Shown piece by piece: positions 1 to 9,188 of a stretch of DNA of 64,000 bases (the first letter of the stretch is position 1; every line of letters begins with the position of its first letter). The stretch comes from Caballeronia grimmiae. Its GTDB lineage: Bacteria; Pseudomonadota; Gammaproteobacteria; Burkholderiales; Burkholderiaceae. The position numbers and the translations under genes were made by a program. Under the pieces are notes generated by a model. It did not search any database and was not told where the DNA came from. It worked only from the letters and a program-made list of their open reading frames with translations. The stretch spans positions 393,903-457,902 of the forward strand of contig NZ_JFHE01000002.1 of the NCBI RefSeq assembly GCF_000698555.1, in the 5' to 3' direction.

Positions 1-89
1 CTCTCGCGATGCCGCCTGAATCGTGCTTCCTGCGCCGGACAGGGCCGCGGGCGCATCGCGTCTTCTGTCTGCCCGGGGAATCAAATTCG

Positions 90-1757
90 ATGAACGTAAA
101 TCAACCGGCGCTTGCGCGCGCTTTGACCATATCCATGACGATCGCACTGAGCGCGGCGATCACGGCTTGCAGCAAATCGGAGTCCGCAACGGCTACAAGC
201 GCGGCGGCGAAACAACCCGTCGCCGGCGGAGACCTCACCTGGGGCGTGACGACCGAACCCGCCTGCTTCGATCCGCATCGTTCATCGCAGCAGAATTCTT
301 TCTGGGTCATCCGAAATTACATCGATTCGCTGATTTCCAAGCGTACCGACGGCACGTATGCGCCGTGGCTCGCGAAGTCGTGGACCATTGCCGCCGATGG
401 CAAGAGCTACACCTTCACCCTGCGCGACGACGTGAAGTTCACCGACGGCACGCCCTTCAATGGCGACGCGGTGAAGGCCAACTTCGATTACATCCTGAAC
501 AACGTCAGCACGACGTCCTCCTCGGCGTCGTTGCTCGTCGCGTTCGATCACGTCGAAGTGGTGTCGCCTTATGTCGTCAAGCTCGTGATGAAGCAGGCCG
601 ACTCCACGACGCTCGAGTCGCTGTCGAGCGTGAAGCTGGGCTTCATCTCACCGAAGGCGCTCGCCGAGAACAAGGATCTGTGCGGCGGCGGTCCCGGCAT
701 CGTCGGAACAGGGCCGTTCGTGTTCAAGTCGTATCAGCGCGGACAGCAGGCGACGTTCGAGCGCAACCCGGATTATCAATGGGCGCCCGATAACGCCGCG
801 CATCGCGGGCCGGCGTATCTCGATCGCGTCACTTATCGGTTCTTGCCGGAGGCGGCCGTGCGCACGGGCGCGCTGAGTTCGGGGCAGGTCGACTTGATCG
901 AAGGCGTTCAGCCGACCGACATCGCAGTGTTCGACAAGGTCGATGGCTTCCAGTACGTGCACGGTCCGTCCGCGACCACATCGTTCACGCTGAACATCAA
1001 CTACACGGTGCCGCCTGCCAACGACGTTCGCGTGCGGCGCGCGCTGCGCGACGGTTTCGATCTCGACGCCATCGTAAAGAGCGTGTATCTGGGCACGGTC
1101 CGGCGCGCGTGGTCGAACATCGGTCCGGACAATCCGGACTATGCGAAGCAGCTCGCGGGTTCATGGGGCAACAAGATCGCCGATGCGAACCGTCTGCTCG
1201 ACGAAGCCGGATGGACCGCGCGCGACAAGGACGGATTCCGTACGAAGGACGGAAAGCGACTAACGGTCGAAGTTGGATACCCCCAGCCTTATGTGCGCGA
1301 CAGCCGCGACGTGCTCATCCGGGCAGTGCAGTCGGCGCTGCGGCAGAACATCGGCCTCGATTTGAATCTGCGCATCACGACTGCGGGCGACTTCGCCAAT
1401 CAAAAGGCGACGGGCGTGTGGTTCATCTATCCGAACACGGACAACCCGTCCGATGTCGCGATGGAACTGTGGGACATGCTCGGCGACAAGGGCTTCCTGT
1501 ACAGCGCCATTCCCGGTTCCGACAAGAAGATCACCGGCGATATCAACCGCGCGCGTCTGATGCCCATCGGCGACGAACGGCGCAAGCTGCTCGGCGAGAT
1601 TCAGGAGCGCGCAGTCGATCAGGCGTTCATCGTGCCGCTTTTCGCGCCGGTGTATCACCTGGCGTCGAAATCGAACGTGCATGGCGTCGGGTTCGAGCCG
1701 CAGCTCGACGGCCCGGCGAGCGCCTACGACATCTGGATCGACAAGCAGGGAGCCTGA
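90..1757 (+). CDS. ABC importer substrate-binding lipoprotein, peptide/opine family (SBP_bac_5)
   Basis: Periplasmic solute-binding lipoprotein of a peptide-type ABC importer, about 555 aa. The ATG at 90 is chosen because it gives a classical lipoprotein leader: a hydrophobic stretch ending in the lipobox ITAC with Cys27 as the lipidated residue. A longer reading from position 9 would bury that signal. The mature part begins with the GGDLTWGV / EPACFDPH pattern of family 5 binding proteins and has the TFTLRDDVKFTDGTPF motif around residues 110-125. Two permeases and a double ATPase follow on the same strand with almost no spacing, so this is the first gene of a four-gene operon. The ligand cannot be read from sequence; peptides, opines or a small sulfur/nitrogen compound are all possible. 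Confidence 0.93.
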   Translation: MNVNQPALARALTISMTIALSAAITACSKSESATATSAAAKQPVAGGDLTWGVTTEPACFDPHRSSQQNSFWVIRNYIDSLISKRTDGTYAPWLAKSWTIAADGKSYTFTLRDDVKFTDGTPFNGDAVKANFDYILNNVSTTSSSASLLVAFDHVEVVSPYVVKLVMKQADSTTLESLSSVKLGFISPKALAENKDLCGGGPGIVGTGPFVFKSYQRGQQATFERNPDYQWAPDNAAHRGPAYLDRVTYRFLPEAAVRTGALSSGQVDLIEGVQPTDIAVFDKVDGFQYVHGPSATTSFTLNINYTVPPANDVRVRRALRDGFDLDAIVKSVYLGTVRRAWSNIGPDNPDYAKQLAGSWGNKIADANRLLDEAGWTARDKDGFRTKDGKRLTVEVGYPQPYVRDSRDVLIRAVQSALRQNIGLDLNLRITTAGDFANQKATGVWFIYPNTDNPSDVAMELWDMLGDKGFLYSAIPGSDKKITGDINRARLMPIGDERRKLLGEIQERAVDQAFIVPLFAPVYHLASKSNVHGVGFEPQLDGPASAYDIWIDKQGA

Positions 1758-1758
1758 G

Positions 1759-2697
1759 ATGCGCAAAAAAATCGGGACGCGCGTGCTGACGGGATTGCTC
1801 GTGTTGTGGCTCGCAGCGTCGGTCGCCTTCGTCGCGATTCACGCGTTGCCGGGCCGCATCGAAGACGTGCTGGCGGGCGATCTCGCGTATCCCGGCTTGC
1901 GCGAGGCGATCGCCGCGCAGTGGGGGCTGGACCACAGTCTGCCGTGGCAATACGGGCAATTCCTGCTGCGGCTCGCGCATGGCGACCTCGGGACGTCCTT
2001 CGTGATGCAGCAGCCGGTGCTCGACGTGCTTCGCAGCCAGCTTTGGCCGACGATGCAGCTCGCGTTGTCCGCAGGCGCGCTCGCACTGGTGCTCGCGATT
2101 CTGGTGGCGACACTCACGGCGGGCGGCGATGGCACGCGTGGGGCGTGGAGCGCGCTCGGTGCGCGATGCGCATCGCTGATCGAACTCACGTTCACGTCGA
2201 CACCCGTCTTCTGGCTCGGCATGTTGCTGCTGATCGCGTTCTCGTTCGAATTGCGGATCTTTCCCGTGTCGGGCGCTAACGGCTGGCGCGCGCTCGTCCT
2301 GCCCGCCGTGACGCTGGCGTTGCCGACCGCCGGGATACTCTCGCAAGTCATGCGCGAATCCATCGAAGTCGCGCTCGCGAAACCGTTTGTCACGACGATT
2401 CGCGCACGCGGCGTATCCGAACTCGTACTGCGTGCGCGTCATGTCCTGCGCCATGCGTTGCTGCCCGTCGTGACGCTCGGCGGCTGGCTGATCGGCAGCC
2501 TGCTCGGCGGCGCGGTCATCACAGAGAAGATGTTCGGCCGGGCGGGCATCGGCAGCGTGACGCTGAATGCGGTGACCTCGCAGGATGTGCCGGTGGTGCT
2601 GGCTGTCGTGTTGCTCGCGGCGTTCGTGCATGTCGTCGTATCGACGTTGCTCGACATCGCCTATCTCTTCATCGATCCGAGGTTGCGTAGCCAATGA
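1759..2697 (+). CDS. ABC transporter permease, DppB/OppB type
   Basis: Inner-membrane permease of the operon, about 312 aa with around six hydrophobic segments. The ATG at 1759 lies one base after the stop of the binding protein, which implies translational coupling. The N-terminal helix (LLVLWLAASVAFVAIHALPG) and the DVLRSQLWPTMQLAL region are typical of DppB-type subunits. The EAA-like loop near residues 210-230 reads TIRARGVSELVLRARHVLRHALLP, matching the conserved loop that docks on the ATPase. Stop overlaps the next start. It pairs with the downstream DppC-type permease to form the transmembrane heterodimer. Confidence 0.93.
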   Translation: MRKKIGTRVLTGLLVLWLAASVAFVAIHALPGRIEDVLAGDLAYPGLREAIAAQWGLDHSLPWQYGQFLLRLAHGDLGTSFVMQQPVLDVLRSQLWPTMQLALSAGALALVLAILVATLTAGGDGTRGAWSALGARCASLIELTFTSTPVFWLGMLLLIAFSFELRIFPVSGANGWRALVLPAVTLALPTAGILSQVMRESIEVALAKPFVTTIRARGVSELVLRARHVLRHALLPVVTLGGWLIGSLLGGAVITEKMFGRAGIGSVTLNAVTSQDVPVVLAVVLLAAFVHVVVSTLLDIAYLFIDPRLRSQ

Positions 2698-3539
2698 GTA
2701 CCGTCGACCGTATCGCGTTCGCCCCGCGTGCGAGCGTGCCCGTGCCTGCGGGCGTGCTGATCGCCGCAGCGTTCCTCGTCGCGCTTGCCATTGCAATGGC
2801 GTTTCCGCGCATCGTGACGCCGTTCGATCCGCTCGTCAGCGATGTCGCCGCCGCACTTCAGCCGCCCGGTTCGCAACATTGGTTCGGCACCGATCGCATC
2901 GGGCGCGACGTGCTCTCTCGCGTGATCTACGGCGCGCGGTATTCATTGCTGATCGGACTGGCGAGCATGATCGTGAGCCTCGCGATCGGGCTCGTCGTCG
3001 GACTGTTCGCGGGCTTGTCGAACCGTCTCGCCGATGAAGCCGCGTCGCGCGTGTTCGACGTGCTGTCCGCGTTTCCTCCGGTCTTGCTGTCGCTGTTCGT
3101 GGTGACGTTTCTCGGGCAAGGAATCGTCAATATTGCCGTGGCCGTCGGTATCGCGGGCATCCCGAAGTTCGGGCGCGTGCTGCGCTCGCAGGCGCTGGTC
3201 GTGCGCCGCGCCGATTACGTGACGCACGCCGTCAGCTTCGGTCTCTCGCGCACGCAGATTTTCTTCCGGCATGTGCTGCCGAACGTGCTCGTCGCGGTGC
3301 CGGTCATCGCGACGATCGATATCGGCAGCGCGATCATCGCCGTATCGGGCCTGAGTTTTCTAGGCCTCGGTCCGCAACCGCCGACGCCCGAATGGGGCGT
3401 GATGCTCGCCGAGGGACGCGACGTGTTGCGCGTCGCGTGGTGGCCGAGCGTGTTTCCGGGCATGGCGATCACGTTGACCGTCCTGTCGTTCGCGGTCATC
3501 GGCCGCTTCCTGCAACGCAAGTTCGAGGTGCGCGCATGA
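2694..3539 (+). CDS. ABC transporter permease, DppC/OppC type
   Basis: Second permease, 281 aa, overlapping the previous stop by four bases (ATGA). The segment HWFGTDRIGRDVLSRVIYGAR near residues 62-82 is the signature of DppC/OppC subunits. The EAA-like loop THAVSFGLSRTQIFFRHVLP lies near residue 185. About five to six membrane helices are visible. Its stop overlaps the start of the ATPase. Together with the upstream subunit it forms the membrane channel of a peptide-family importer. Confidence 0.93.
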   Translation: MSTVDRIAFAPRASVPVPAGVLIAAAFLVALAIAMAFPRIVTPFDPLVSDVAAALQPPGSQHWFGTDRIGRDVLSRVIYGARYSLLIGLASMIVSLAIGLVVGLFAGLSNRLADEAASRVFDVLSAFPPVLLSLFVVTFLGQGIVNIAVAVGIAGIPKFGRVLRSQALVVRRADYVTHAVSFGLSRTQIFFRHVLPNVLVAVPVIATIDIGSAIIAVSGLSFLGLGPQPPTPEWGVMLAEGRDVLRVAWWPSVFPGMAITLTVLSFAVIGRFLQRKFEVRA

Positions 3540-5287
3540 AGTCGCAGGCGTGGGTTCAGGATCGGCTGCTCGTCGACATTCGCGGGCTGTCGATTGGTTT
3601 TGCCAATGCGAATGGCGGCGCGCCGCTCGTGCAAGGCGTCGATCTGACGATTCGCCCCGGCGAATGCGTCGCGCTCGTCGGCGAATCCGGCTCCGGCAAG
3701 AGTCTCACGGCGCGCAGCCTGCTCGGCCTGGCGGGTCGCGGCGCACTAATCGGTGCGCAGCGCTTCGAAATCGCCGGACGCGATGCGCTCGCGTTCACCG
3801 AGCGCGACTGGCGTGGCTTGCGCGGTCCGTTTGCCGGATTGGTGATGCAGGACGCGCTCGTCTCCCTCGATCCGCTGCGCACGGTCGGCGCGGAGATTGC
3901 CGAAGTGCTGGCGCATCATCGGGTGCTGCGCTCGCGGGCGGATCGCCGTGCGCGGGTGCATGACGTGATGACCGATGTCGGCATTCCGGAACCGGCGATG
4001 CGTGCCCGGCAGTATGCGCACGAACTCTCGGGCGGTTTGCGGCAGCGCGCGCTGATCGCGTCGGCGATTGCGGCCGGCCCGGCGCTCGTCATCGCCGATG
4101 AACCGACGACGGCGCTCGATGTCACCGTGCAGGCGCAAGTGCTCGCGGTGCTTGCCGAGCGTCTCGCGCAGGGCGTCGGCGTCTTGCTCATCAGCCATGA
4201 TCTCGCGGTGGTCGCGGGCATCGCGGATCGGGTGCTCGTCATGCACGGCGGCCATGTCGTCGATAGCGGGGCGACGCGCGACGTGCTGCACCATCCGTCG
4301 CACGATTACACGCGGCAGTTGCTGGCGGCGCAGCCATCGCTGGAGTCGCGCGGGCATCGGCTGAGTTCGGCCCGCATCGCGTCGACGGCGCGCGGCTCGA
4401 TGCCGGCGATCGTGCGCGATCCGCTGCCGGCGCGGGCGGCTTCGTCGGATCGCGTGGTGCTCGACGTCGAGGGCATCGGCAAGACCTACAGGAGGCGCGG
4501 CGGTGCGCGCGACGAACGTTTCACCGCGCTCGATGACGTGTCGTTTCGCGTGCGCGAAGGCGAAGTGCTGGGGATCATCGGCGAATCGGGATCAGGGAAA
4601 AGCACCTGCGGAAATATCGTGCTGGGGCTGCTCGCGCCGGATCGCGGCGCCGTGCGTTTCATGGGAAGCGAATGGAATGGCGCGGGTCTCGCCGAGTCGT
4701 CGCGTCGCGCGCTGCGCGCCCGCATGCAATACATCCCGCAGGACCCTCTGAGTTCGTTCGATCCGCGGCATGCCGTGCGCGAACTTCTCGCGGAAGGGCT
4801 GCATTCGCGGCGTCTTTCCAGGGCGGACGTGCTCGACCGCAGCGTGGAATTGCTGGAACAGGTGGGCCTTGGCGCGGCGTATCTGGACCGGCGGCCCGTG
4901 TCGCTTTCCGGCGGGCAACGGCAGCGCGTGGCGATCGCGCGGGCGCTTGCGCCGGAGCCGGCGCTAATCGTCTGCGACGAGCCGGTTTCAGCGCTGGACG
5001 TCTACGTTCAGGCTCAGGTGCTCGATCTGCTGGTGTCCGTGCAGGCGCGGCATTCGACTGCGCTGCTTTTCATCTCGCATGACCTCGATGTCGTGGGGCA
5101 TCTGTGCGATCGGGTGCTCGTCTTCAAATCCGGGCGCGTCGTGGAGGAGGGCGACGTGGACACAGTGTTCGCACATCCGAGGCACGCTTATACCCGATTG
5201 CTGAAGGCATCGGCGCCGACGTTCCGGCATCGACATGAAGATCGTCTCGACGAGACGAGCGCGCTCGCGCGGGAGCCGATGCTTTGA
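3536..5287 (+). CDS. Fused double ABC ATPase (DppD-DppF type)
   Basis: Energy-coupling subunit of the importer, about 583 aa, with two complete ATPase domains in one chain. Domain 1 has Walker A GESGSGKS near residue 50, signature LSGGLRQR and Walker B ALVIADEPTTALD. Domain 2 has Walker A GESGSGKS near residue 355, signature LSGGQRQR and Walker B ALIVCDEPVSALD. The ATG at 3536 overlaps the permease stop (ATGA). Fusion of the DppD and DppF halves is common in this family, so the four genes make a self-sufficient importer. The C-terminal half of each domain carries the oligopeptide extension that follows the ATPase core (HPRHAYTRLL). Confidence 0.93.
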   Translation: MKSQAWVQDRLLVDIRGLSIGFANANGGAPLVQGVDLTIRPGECVALVGESGSGKSLTARSLLGLAGRGALIGAQRFEIAGRDALAFTERDWRGLRGPFAGLVMQDALVSLDPLRTVGAEIAEVLAHHRVLRSRADRRARVHDVMTDVGIPEPAMRARQYAHELSGGLRQRALIASAIAAGPALVIADEPTTALDVTVQAQVLAVLAERLAQGVGVLLISHDLAVVAGIADRVLVMHGGHVVDSGATRDVLHHPSHDYTRQLLAAQPSLESRGHRLSSARIASTARGSMPAIVRDPLPARAASSDRVVLDVEGIGKTYRRRGGARDERFTALDDVSFRVREGEVLGIIGESGSGKSTCGNIVLGLLAPDRGAVRFMGSEWNGAGLAESSRRALRARMQYIPQDPLSSFDPRHAVRELLAEGLHSRRLSRADVLDRSVELLEQVGLGAAYLDRRPVSLSGGQRQRVAIARALAPEPALIVCDEPVSALDVYVQAQVLDLLVSVQARHSTALLFISHDLDVVGHLCDRVLVFKSGRVVEEGDVDTVFAHPRHAYTRLLKASAPTFRHRHEDRLDETSALAREPML

Positions 5288-5655
5288 GCGTGGACGTCAC
5301 GCTGTGCGGCGGGCCGATTCGTGCGGTTCCAGCTCCCGAACTTGTCTGAAATAACGCTTCGTCCGAGTGTCCATGCGTATAGGCACGATGATGCACGAAG
5401 ACGTTGAAGCTGCGTCGCACACGCGTTGCCGCCATTAAGCTCGCAATTTTGGGTCAAAGCTTGGTAGGATTCCGACAGGTCGCGACCAGCGTTACATCGC
5501 ACGGCTATGAATTTGGGCACAGTGGATCGACGGCAAGCAGAACGCCGGTCACTACCTCAAATCTCAAAGCGGCCATTTGCCACCGCGCTGGCGGCGCCGA
5601 AATCAGCGAACAGAGCTTCTCGCAAGTCCCACGAACCATAACGAAGGGGAATGCC
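5288..5655. other. Intergenic region between ABC operon and hydrolase gene
   Basis: About 370 bases with no supported gene. An open frame continues upstream of the hydrolase start, but it lacks a ribosome binding site and family similarity. The promoter of the hydrolase presumably lies here; no convincing consensus was identified, and no T-run terminator for the ABC operon was seen. Confidence 0.5.
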
Positions 5656-7524
5656 GTGGCCAAGTGCGATCGCAATCAAGAGATGCTTTTCAGCGCAGAC
5701 CGGCGGCAGTTTCTCGGCTACACCGGCGCCGGGATGCTGGCGGCGGTGCTGCCCGGTTGCGGGCACGACGACACGCATTCGACGCCTTATCCGCAGACCA
5801 TCGCGCTCGGTCAACAGCTGATCCAGCAGGCAGTCAGCGATCCGTCGCAACCCGTCGCGGCGATCTCCGTCGCGATGGTCAAGGGCAATGCGATAGTGTG
5901 GCAGCAGGCGGTCGGGCTGGCATCGGTCCCGGGGAAAATCCCTGCGACGCCGCAGACGCGCTTTAACATCGGCTCGGTCAGCAAGCTGTTTCCCGCGCTA
6001 GCGGCGATGATCCTCGTGGATCGCGGGCTGATTACGCTCGATACACCCATCGTCAAATATCTGCCGACGTTCACGATGCTGTCGCCGGAATACGCGCAGA
6101 TCACCACGCGTCATCTGCTGTCGCATGCGTCCGGTCTGCCGGGTACGAACGGGCGCAATCTCTTTACGTTTGAACCGGTCGCCGGTTACGCCGCCGACAC
6201 GCAGGCCGAACTCGCCAACTCACATCTGAAGCATCTGCCCGGTGAACTGGCGGTTTATTGCAACGACGGCTTCACGATGGTCGAGCAGATTGTCCTCGCC
6301 GTGACGGGCCAGAGCTTCGCGGACTTCGTCCAATCGGCGATTCTCGCGCCGCTGAAGATGACCCACTCCAGCTATCTGACGAGCGTGCCGGCCAGCGGGT
6401 CGTTCTCGCTGCCGTACGTCGACGGCGTACAGCGTCAGGAATTCGTCAATGCGTACGCGACGGGCGGACTGAGTTCGACGCCCGCCGACATGATGAATCT
6501 CGCGCAGATGATTTATGGGGGAGGGGTGTTCGAAGGGCAGCGCATCGTGTCCGCAGCGGGCATCGCGCAGATGGGCGAGGATCAGACCAAAAACCTGACG
6601 ATCAACCCGTCGCCGGAATGGCGCTGGGGTCTGGGCTGGGACACGGTCGTACAGCCGGCGCTCAACGCAGCAGGCGTGCTGGGTTGGGAGAAAGACGGCG
6701 GCACTGCGTTTTATTCGACTGAGTTTTTTGTCGTACCCGGCTCGCAGTTCGCGCTGCTGGTGACTGGCAACGCCGGCTATAACGCTCGGCAAATTGCCGA
6801 AACGCTGGTGCTGTCAGCGTTGAAGGAAGACGGCACGATCTCGTCGCTGCCGGCGAAAGTCGGCACCACGGCGCCGCCGGCCGCATCGGGGCCGGGTATC
6901 GCGAACAGCGCGGGCATCTACGGCAATTCCGATTCGCCATATCAGGTGCTCGCCAATGCGGACGGTAGTTTGCAGATCAACCAGTGGGCCGCGAATACGC
7001 GAGGCTGGGCAGAAGTAGGCAAGTACCAGTACCGCAGCGACGGCTGGTACTGGAGCGATACCGATACGGCTTCGTATCGCTTCACCGTCGTGTCCGGCAA
7101 CGACAGCGAAGGACATGCGTTCAACTATCGCTATCTGATGAAGCGCGTCGCGCCGGGCGCGGGCTATGCGTACCTGACGCTCCCGGTCGGTCAGCAACTG
7201 GCACCGCTGGCGGCGCTCGACGCGGTTTGGCAGCAACGCGTCGGCACACAATGGACGTTGACCAACGATTCGCCGAGCGCCGTGCCCATTGTCGTGCTGG
7301 GCAATCCGCCTGGGTTTTTTGCCACGCTTGCGGAGCTTCCGGGCTATGTGCTGTACGGGAACGAAGATCTTCGCTATCAACTGATCGTGCCGGTGAGCGA
7401 TACGCTAGGCGGCATGGCGGTCAAAATACCGGGCAATTTTGGACGCGACCTCTATGACATCCGTTTCGCGTCCCCCGGTGCGACGACGTTGACGATCGGC
7501 AGTTCGATCTACGCGCGGATCTAA
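5656..7524 (+). CDS. Tat-exported serine hydrolase, beta-lactamase class C/PBP-like
   Basis: Serine hydrolase of the AmpC/esterase/penicillin-binding fold, about 622 aa. The GTG at 5656 is chosen for the GAAGGGGA ribosome site just upstream and because it places a twin-arginine motif (DRRQFLGYTGAG, Arg16-Arg17) in the N-terminal leader. The leader ends in LPGC, so it may become a Tat-exported lipoprotein. Catalytic motifs are visible: Ser107-Val-Ser-Lys110 (SxxK) and Tyr201-Cys-Asn203 (YxN). The catalytic domain covers roughly residues 45-390. The remaining 230 residues form an unassigned C-terminal beta-rich region, making it longer than ordinary class C enzymes. Substrate unknown: a peptidase or esterase is as likely as a beta-lactamase. 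It stands alone, with no transport gene coupled to it. Confidence 0.85.
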   Translation: MAKCDRNQEMLFSADRRQFLGYTGAGMLAAVLPGCGHDDTHSTPYPQTIALGQQLIQQAVSDPSQPVAAISVAMVKGNAIVWQQAVGLASVPGKIPATPQTRFNIGSVSKLFPALAAMILVDRGLITLDTPIVKYLPTFTMLSPEYAQITTRHLLSHASGLPGTNGRNLFTFEPVAGYAADTQAELANSHLKHLPGELAVYCNDGFTMVEQIVLAVTGQSFADFVQSAILAPLKMTHSSYLTSVPASGSFSLPYVDGVQRQEFVNAYATGGLSSTPADMMNLAQMIYGGGVFEGQRIVSAAGIAQMGEDQTKNLTINPSPEWRWGLGWDTVVQPALNAAGVLGWEKDGGTAFYSTEFFVVPGSQFALLVTGNAGYNARQIAETLVLSALKEDGTISSLPAKVGTTAPPAASGPGIANSAGIYGNSDSPYQVLANADGSLQINQWAANTRGWAEVGKYQYRSDGWYWSDTDTASYRFTVVSGNDSEGHAFNYRYLMKRVAPGAGYAYLTLPVGQQLAPLAALDAVWQQRVGTQWTLTNDSPSAVPIVVLGNPPGFFATLAELPGYVLYGNEDLRYQLIVPVSDTLGGMAVKIPGNFGRDLYDIRFASPGATTLTIGSSIYARI

Positions 7525-7768
7525 CAGTTGTGGGACGCGGAGTTGATGGCGGCCGTGCGTTCGCTATGAGGCCCTCAACGCCCTGTCCTACGCTGCGAAA
7601 GTCGCTATGCCTCGGTGCGAGGTTTGACGGAGCGCATCGTGGGCCGGGACGCGGCTTCACAATCGCTTCGGCATCGATGCAATCAATCCTGTGCCCTTCA
7701 CGAAAGGCCGCACCTATTGCGGTCAAATCTGCCTGACAACGTGCGCCATCGCTGAGTTTGCTTGCCAG

Positions 7769-7948
7769 TCAGTGCGAGCCCGCGCACGCTTCCATAACGA
7801 CAGTTATTCGATTTGGATTGCTGAATAACGAAAGAAACTGCAGGCGCGCGAGGCGCTTGCGGAACACATCATGCCCCTTCGTATGCTGCGCATGAAGATG
7901 AAACACATGCTTGCCCAGATCGATACCAATAAGCGTGACCTCGTTCAC
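7769..7948 (-). pseudogene. IS110-family transposase, N-terminal remnant
   Basis: A GTG at 7948 opens a frame reading NEVTLIGIDLGKHVFHLHA, the start of the DEDD (RuvC-like) domain of IS110 transposases, including the first catalytic Asp in GIDLGK. It continues to VVMEACAGSH and then stops. Full-length IS110 transposases are about 340 aa, so only the first 60 or so residues survive. No second half, no other DEDD motif and no element ends were found nearby. A dead scar of an insertion sequence. Confidence 0.8.
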
Positions 7949-8345
7949 GGCACTCGTTTCTACGTGTACTGAACTGCCTATTGTGGAACGGTCGCGGGAT
8001 CGGGCGGGCCATTTCACTGTGTCGTGTTCTCGCTATATAAAAATATGGGGTTTTGAACCGGTGGCAAGCCGATTGCTGCACGCATTGAATGGGACAGACT
8101 GAAGCTGATCGAGACGTTCGTGCGGAACGATCTGGAGCAATGAGGTATACGCAAGCGTTCCATCATGAACCGCAACTTTTCTCTCGATCGCCCCTGCGTG
8201 CACTTATCTTGAGTCGGTTTCTCTACCGCCGAAAACGCCGCGCGTCCCTATTCATATAACAAAGGAAACTTAGGATAGACGAAAATAGAACACTACAATT
8301 CGAGGCGCGTGACTTCGATTCCCGCATCGTAAGGTGACGCACACC
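7949..8345. other. Intergenic region upstream of AraC regulator
   Basis: About 400 bases without a supportable gene. The segment just before the AraC gene (8240-8310) is AT-richer than its surroundings and probably holds the promoter. A short open reading ending at 8142 (IETFVRNDLEQ) resembles the tail of some protein, but the family could not be named. Confidence 0.4.
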
Positions 8346-9188
8346 ATGGGACAAACTCCCGGTTCTCCGCACTTGCAATGTTTTCACTGCCATTCGATCG
8401 GTACGTCCTGCACGGACTGCGCCGAAGAGTCGGCGCAATGCATCCTGTGTGTCATCCCCGCGGACCAAACCACTGCCCATGCGAGCGCCGTCGGCGGCAG
8501 CGGAAGTCCATGCGAATCCATAAGCGTCACTGCACCGTTCATCGCGATCGTGCCGGCGTGGGCTCGCACCGGACTCGACAACGAGGACGATCCGTGCGGA
8601 CTCGTCGTCGCGCTCAGTGCGGCCCAACTAATGGAAACCGCTCGAAAGGCGCTCGGCATGGCGGGGTGCGTTATCCCGTGCTGGTTCACGGCATGGGACC
8701 CCTTCCTACGCGAAGCGGCCAACACGCTTTCTGCGTTGCACTCGGGAAGGAGCCCGGACCCCATGTGTCTCGCCGCGTTCGGCGACGTGATTGCCCTGCA
8801 TCTCGCGCGCCGATATGGACGCCATGCCGATCCGCACGACACGGGTACCACTCTCAACCACGCAAAGCTAAGCGTCGTGGAACGCTTCATACACGAGCAC
8901 CTCGCGGAAAGCATACAGATCGAGCACCTCGCTGCGCTCGTGCACATGAGCTCTTCGCATTTCGCGCGGTCTTTCAAGAACGCGACGGGGCATCCTCCTC
9001 ACGTCTACCTGACGACCGAAAGGTTGAAGCTAGCGCGATCGATGCTTTCGGAAGGGAGCCTCCCGCTCATCGACGTTGCAGCACGCGCGGGCTTCCAGAC
9101 ACAGCAGCACTTCACCGAAGTATTTCATCGATATTCAGGCTGCACGCCCCGCGCGTTCCGCCTTGCGCATTACCGCCCGACGGTCTGA
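8346..9188 (+). CDS. AraC-family transcriptional regulator with cysteine-rich N-terminus
   Basis: DNA-binding regulator of about 280 aa. The C-terminal 105 residues form the double helix-turn-helix of the AraC family (LAALVHMSSSHFARSFKNAT, then LIDVAARAGFQTQQHFTEVF, then GCTPRAFR). The ATG at 8346 is preferred because AAGGTGA lies eight bases upstream; a GTG at 8334 would add four residues. The N-terminus is unusual: three CxxC pairs at residues 12/15, 22/25 and 32/35, exactly ten residues apart, plus further cysteines (Cys57, and CVIPC in the middle). Such a cluster could bind zinc or iron or sense thiol stress (inference). It sits upstream of the PRC-barrel/ClpK/thioredoxin-reductase-like block, which makes a redox or heat role attractive but unproven. 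Confidence 0.88.
   Translation: MGQTPGSPHLQCFHCHSIGTSCTDCAEESAQCILCVIPADQTTAHASAVGGSGSPCESISVTAPFIAIVPAWARTGLDNEDDPCGLVVALSAAQLMETARKALGMAGCVIPCWFTAWDPFLREAANTLSALHSGRSPDPMCLAAFGDVIALHLARRYGRHADPHDTGTTLNHAKLSVVERFIHEHLAESIQIEHLAALVHMSSSHFARSFKNATGHPPHVYLTTERLKLARSMLSEGSLPLIDVAARAGFQTQQHFTEVFHRYSGCTPRAFRLAHYRPTV

Noticed and set aside
1627..2796. 389-codon minus-strand frame across the permease gene
   Set aside because: Arg/Gln-rich shadow of a clear permease.
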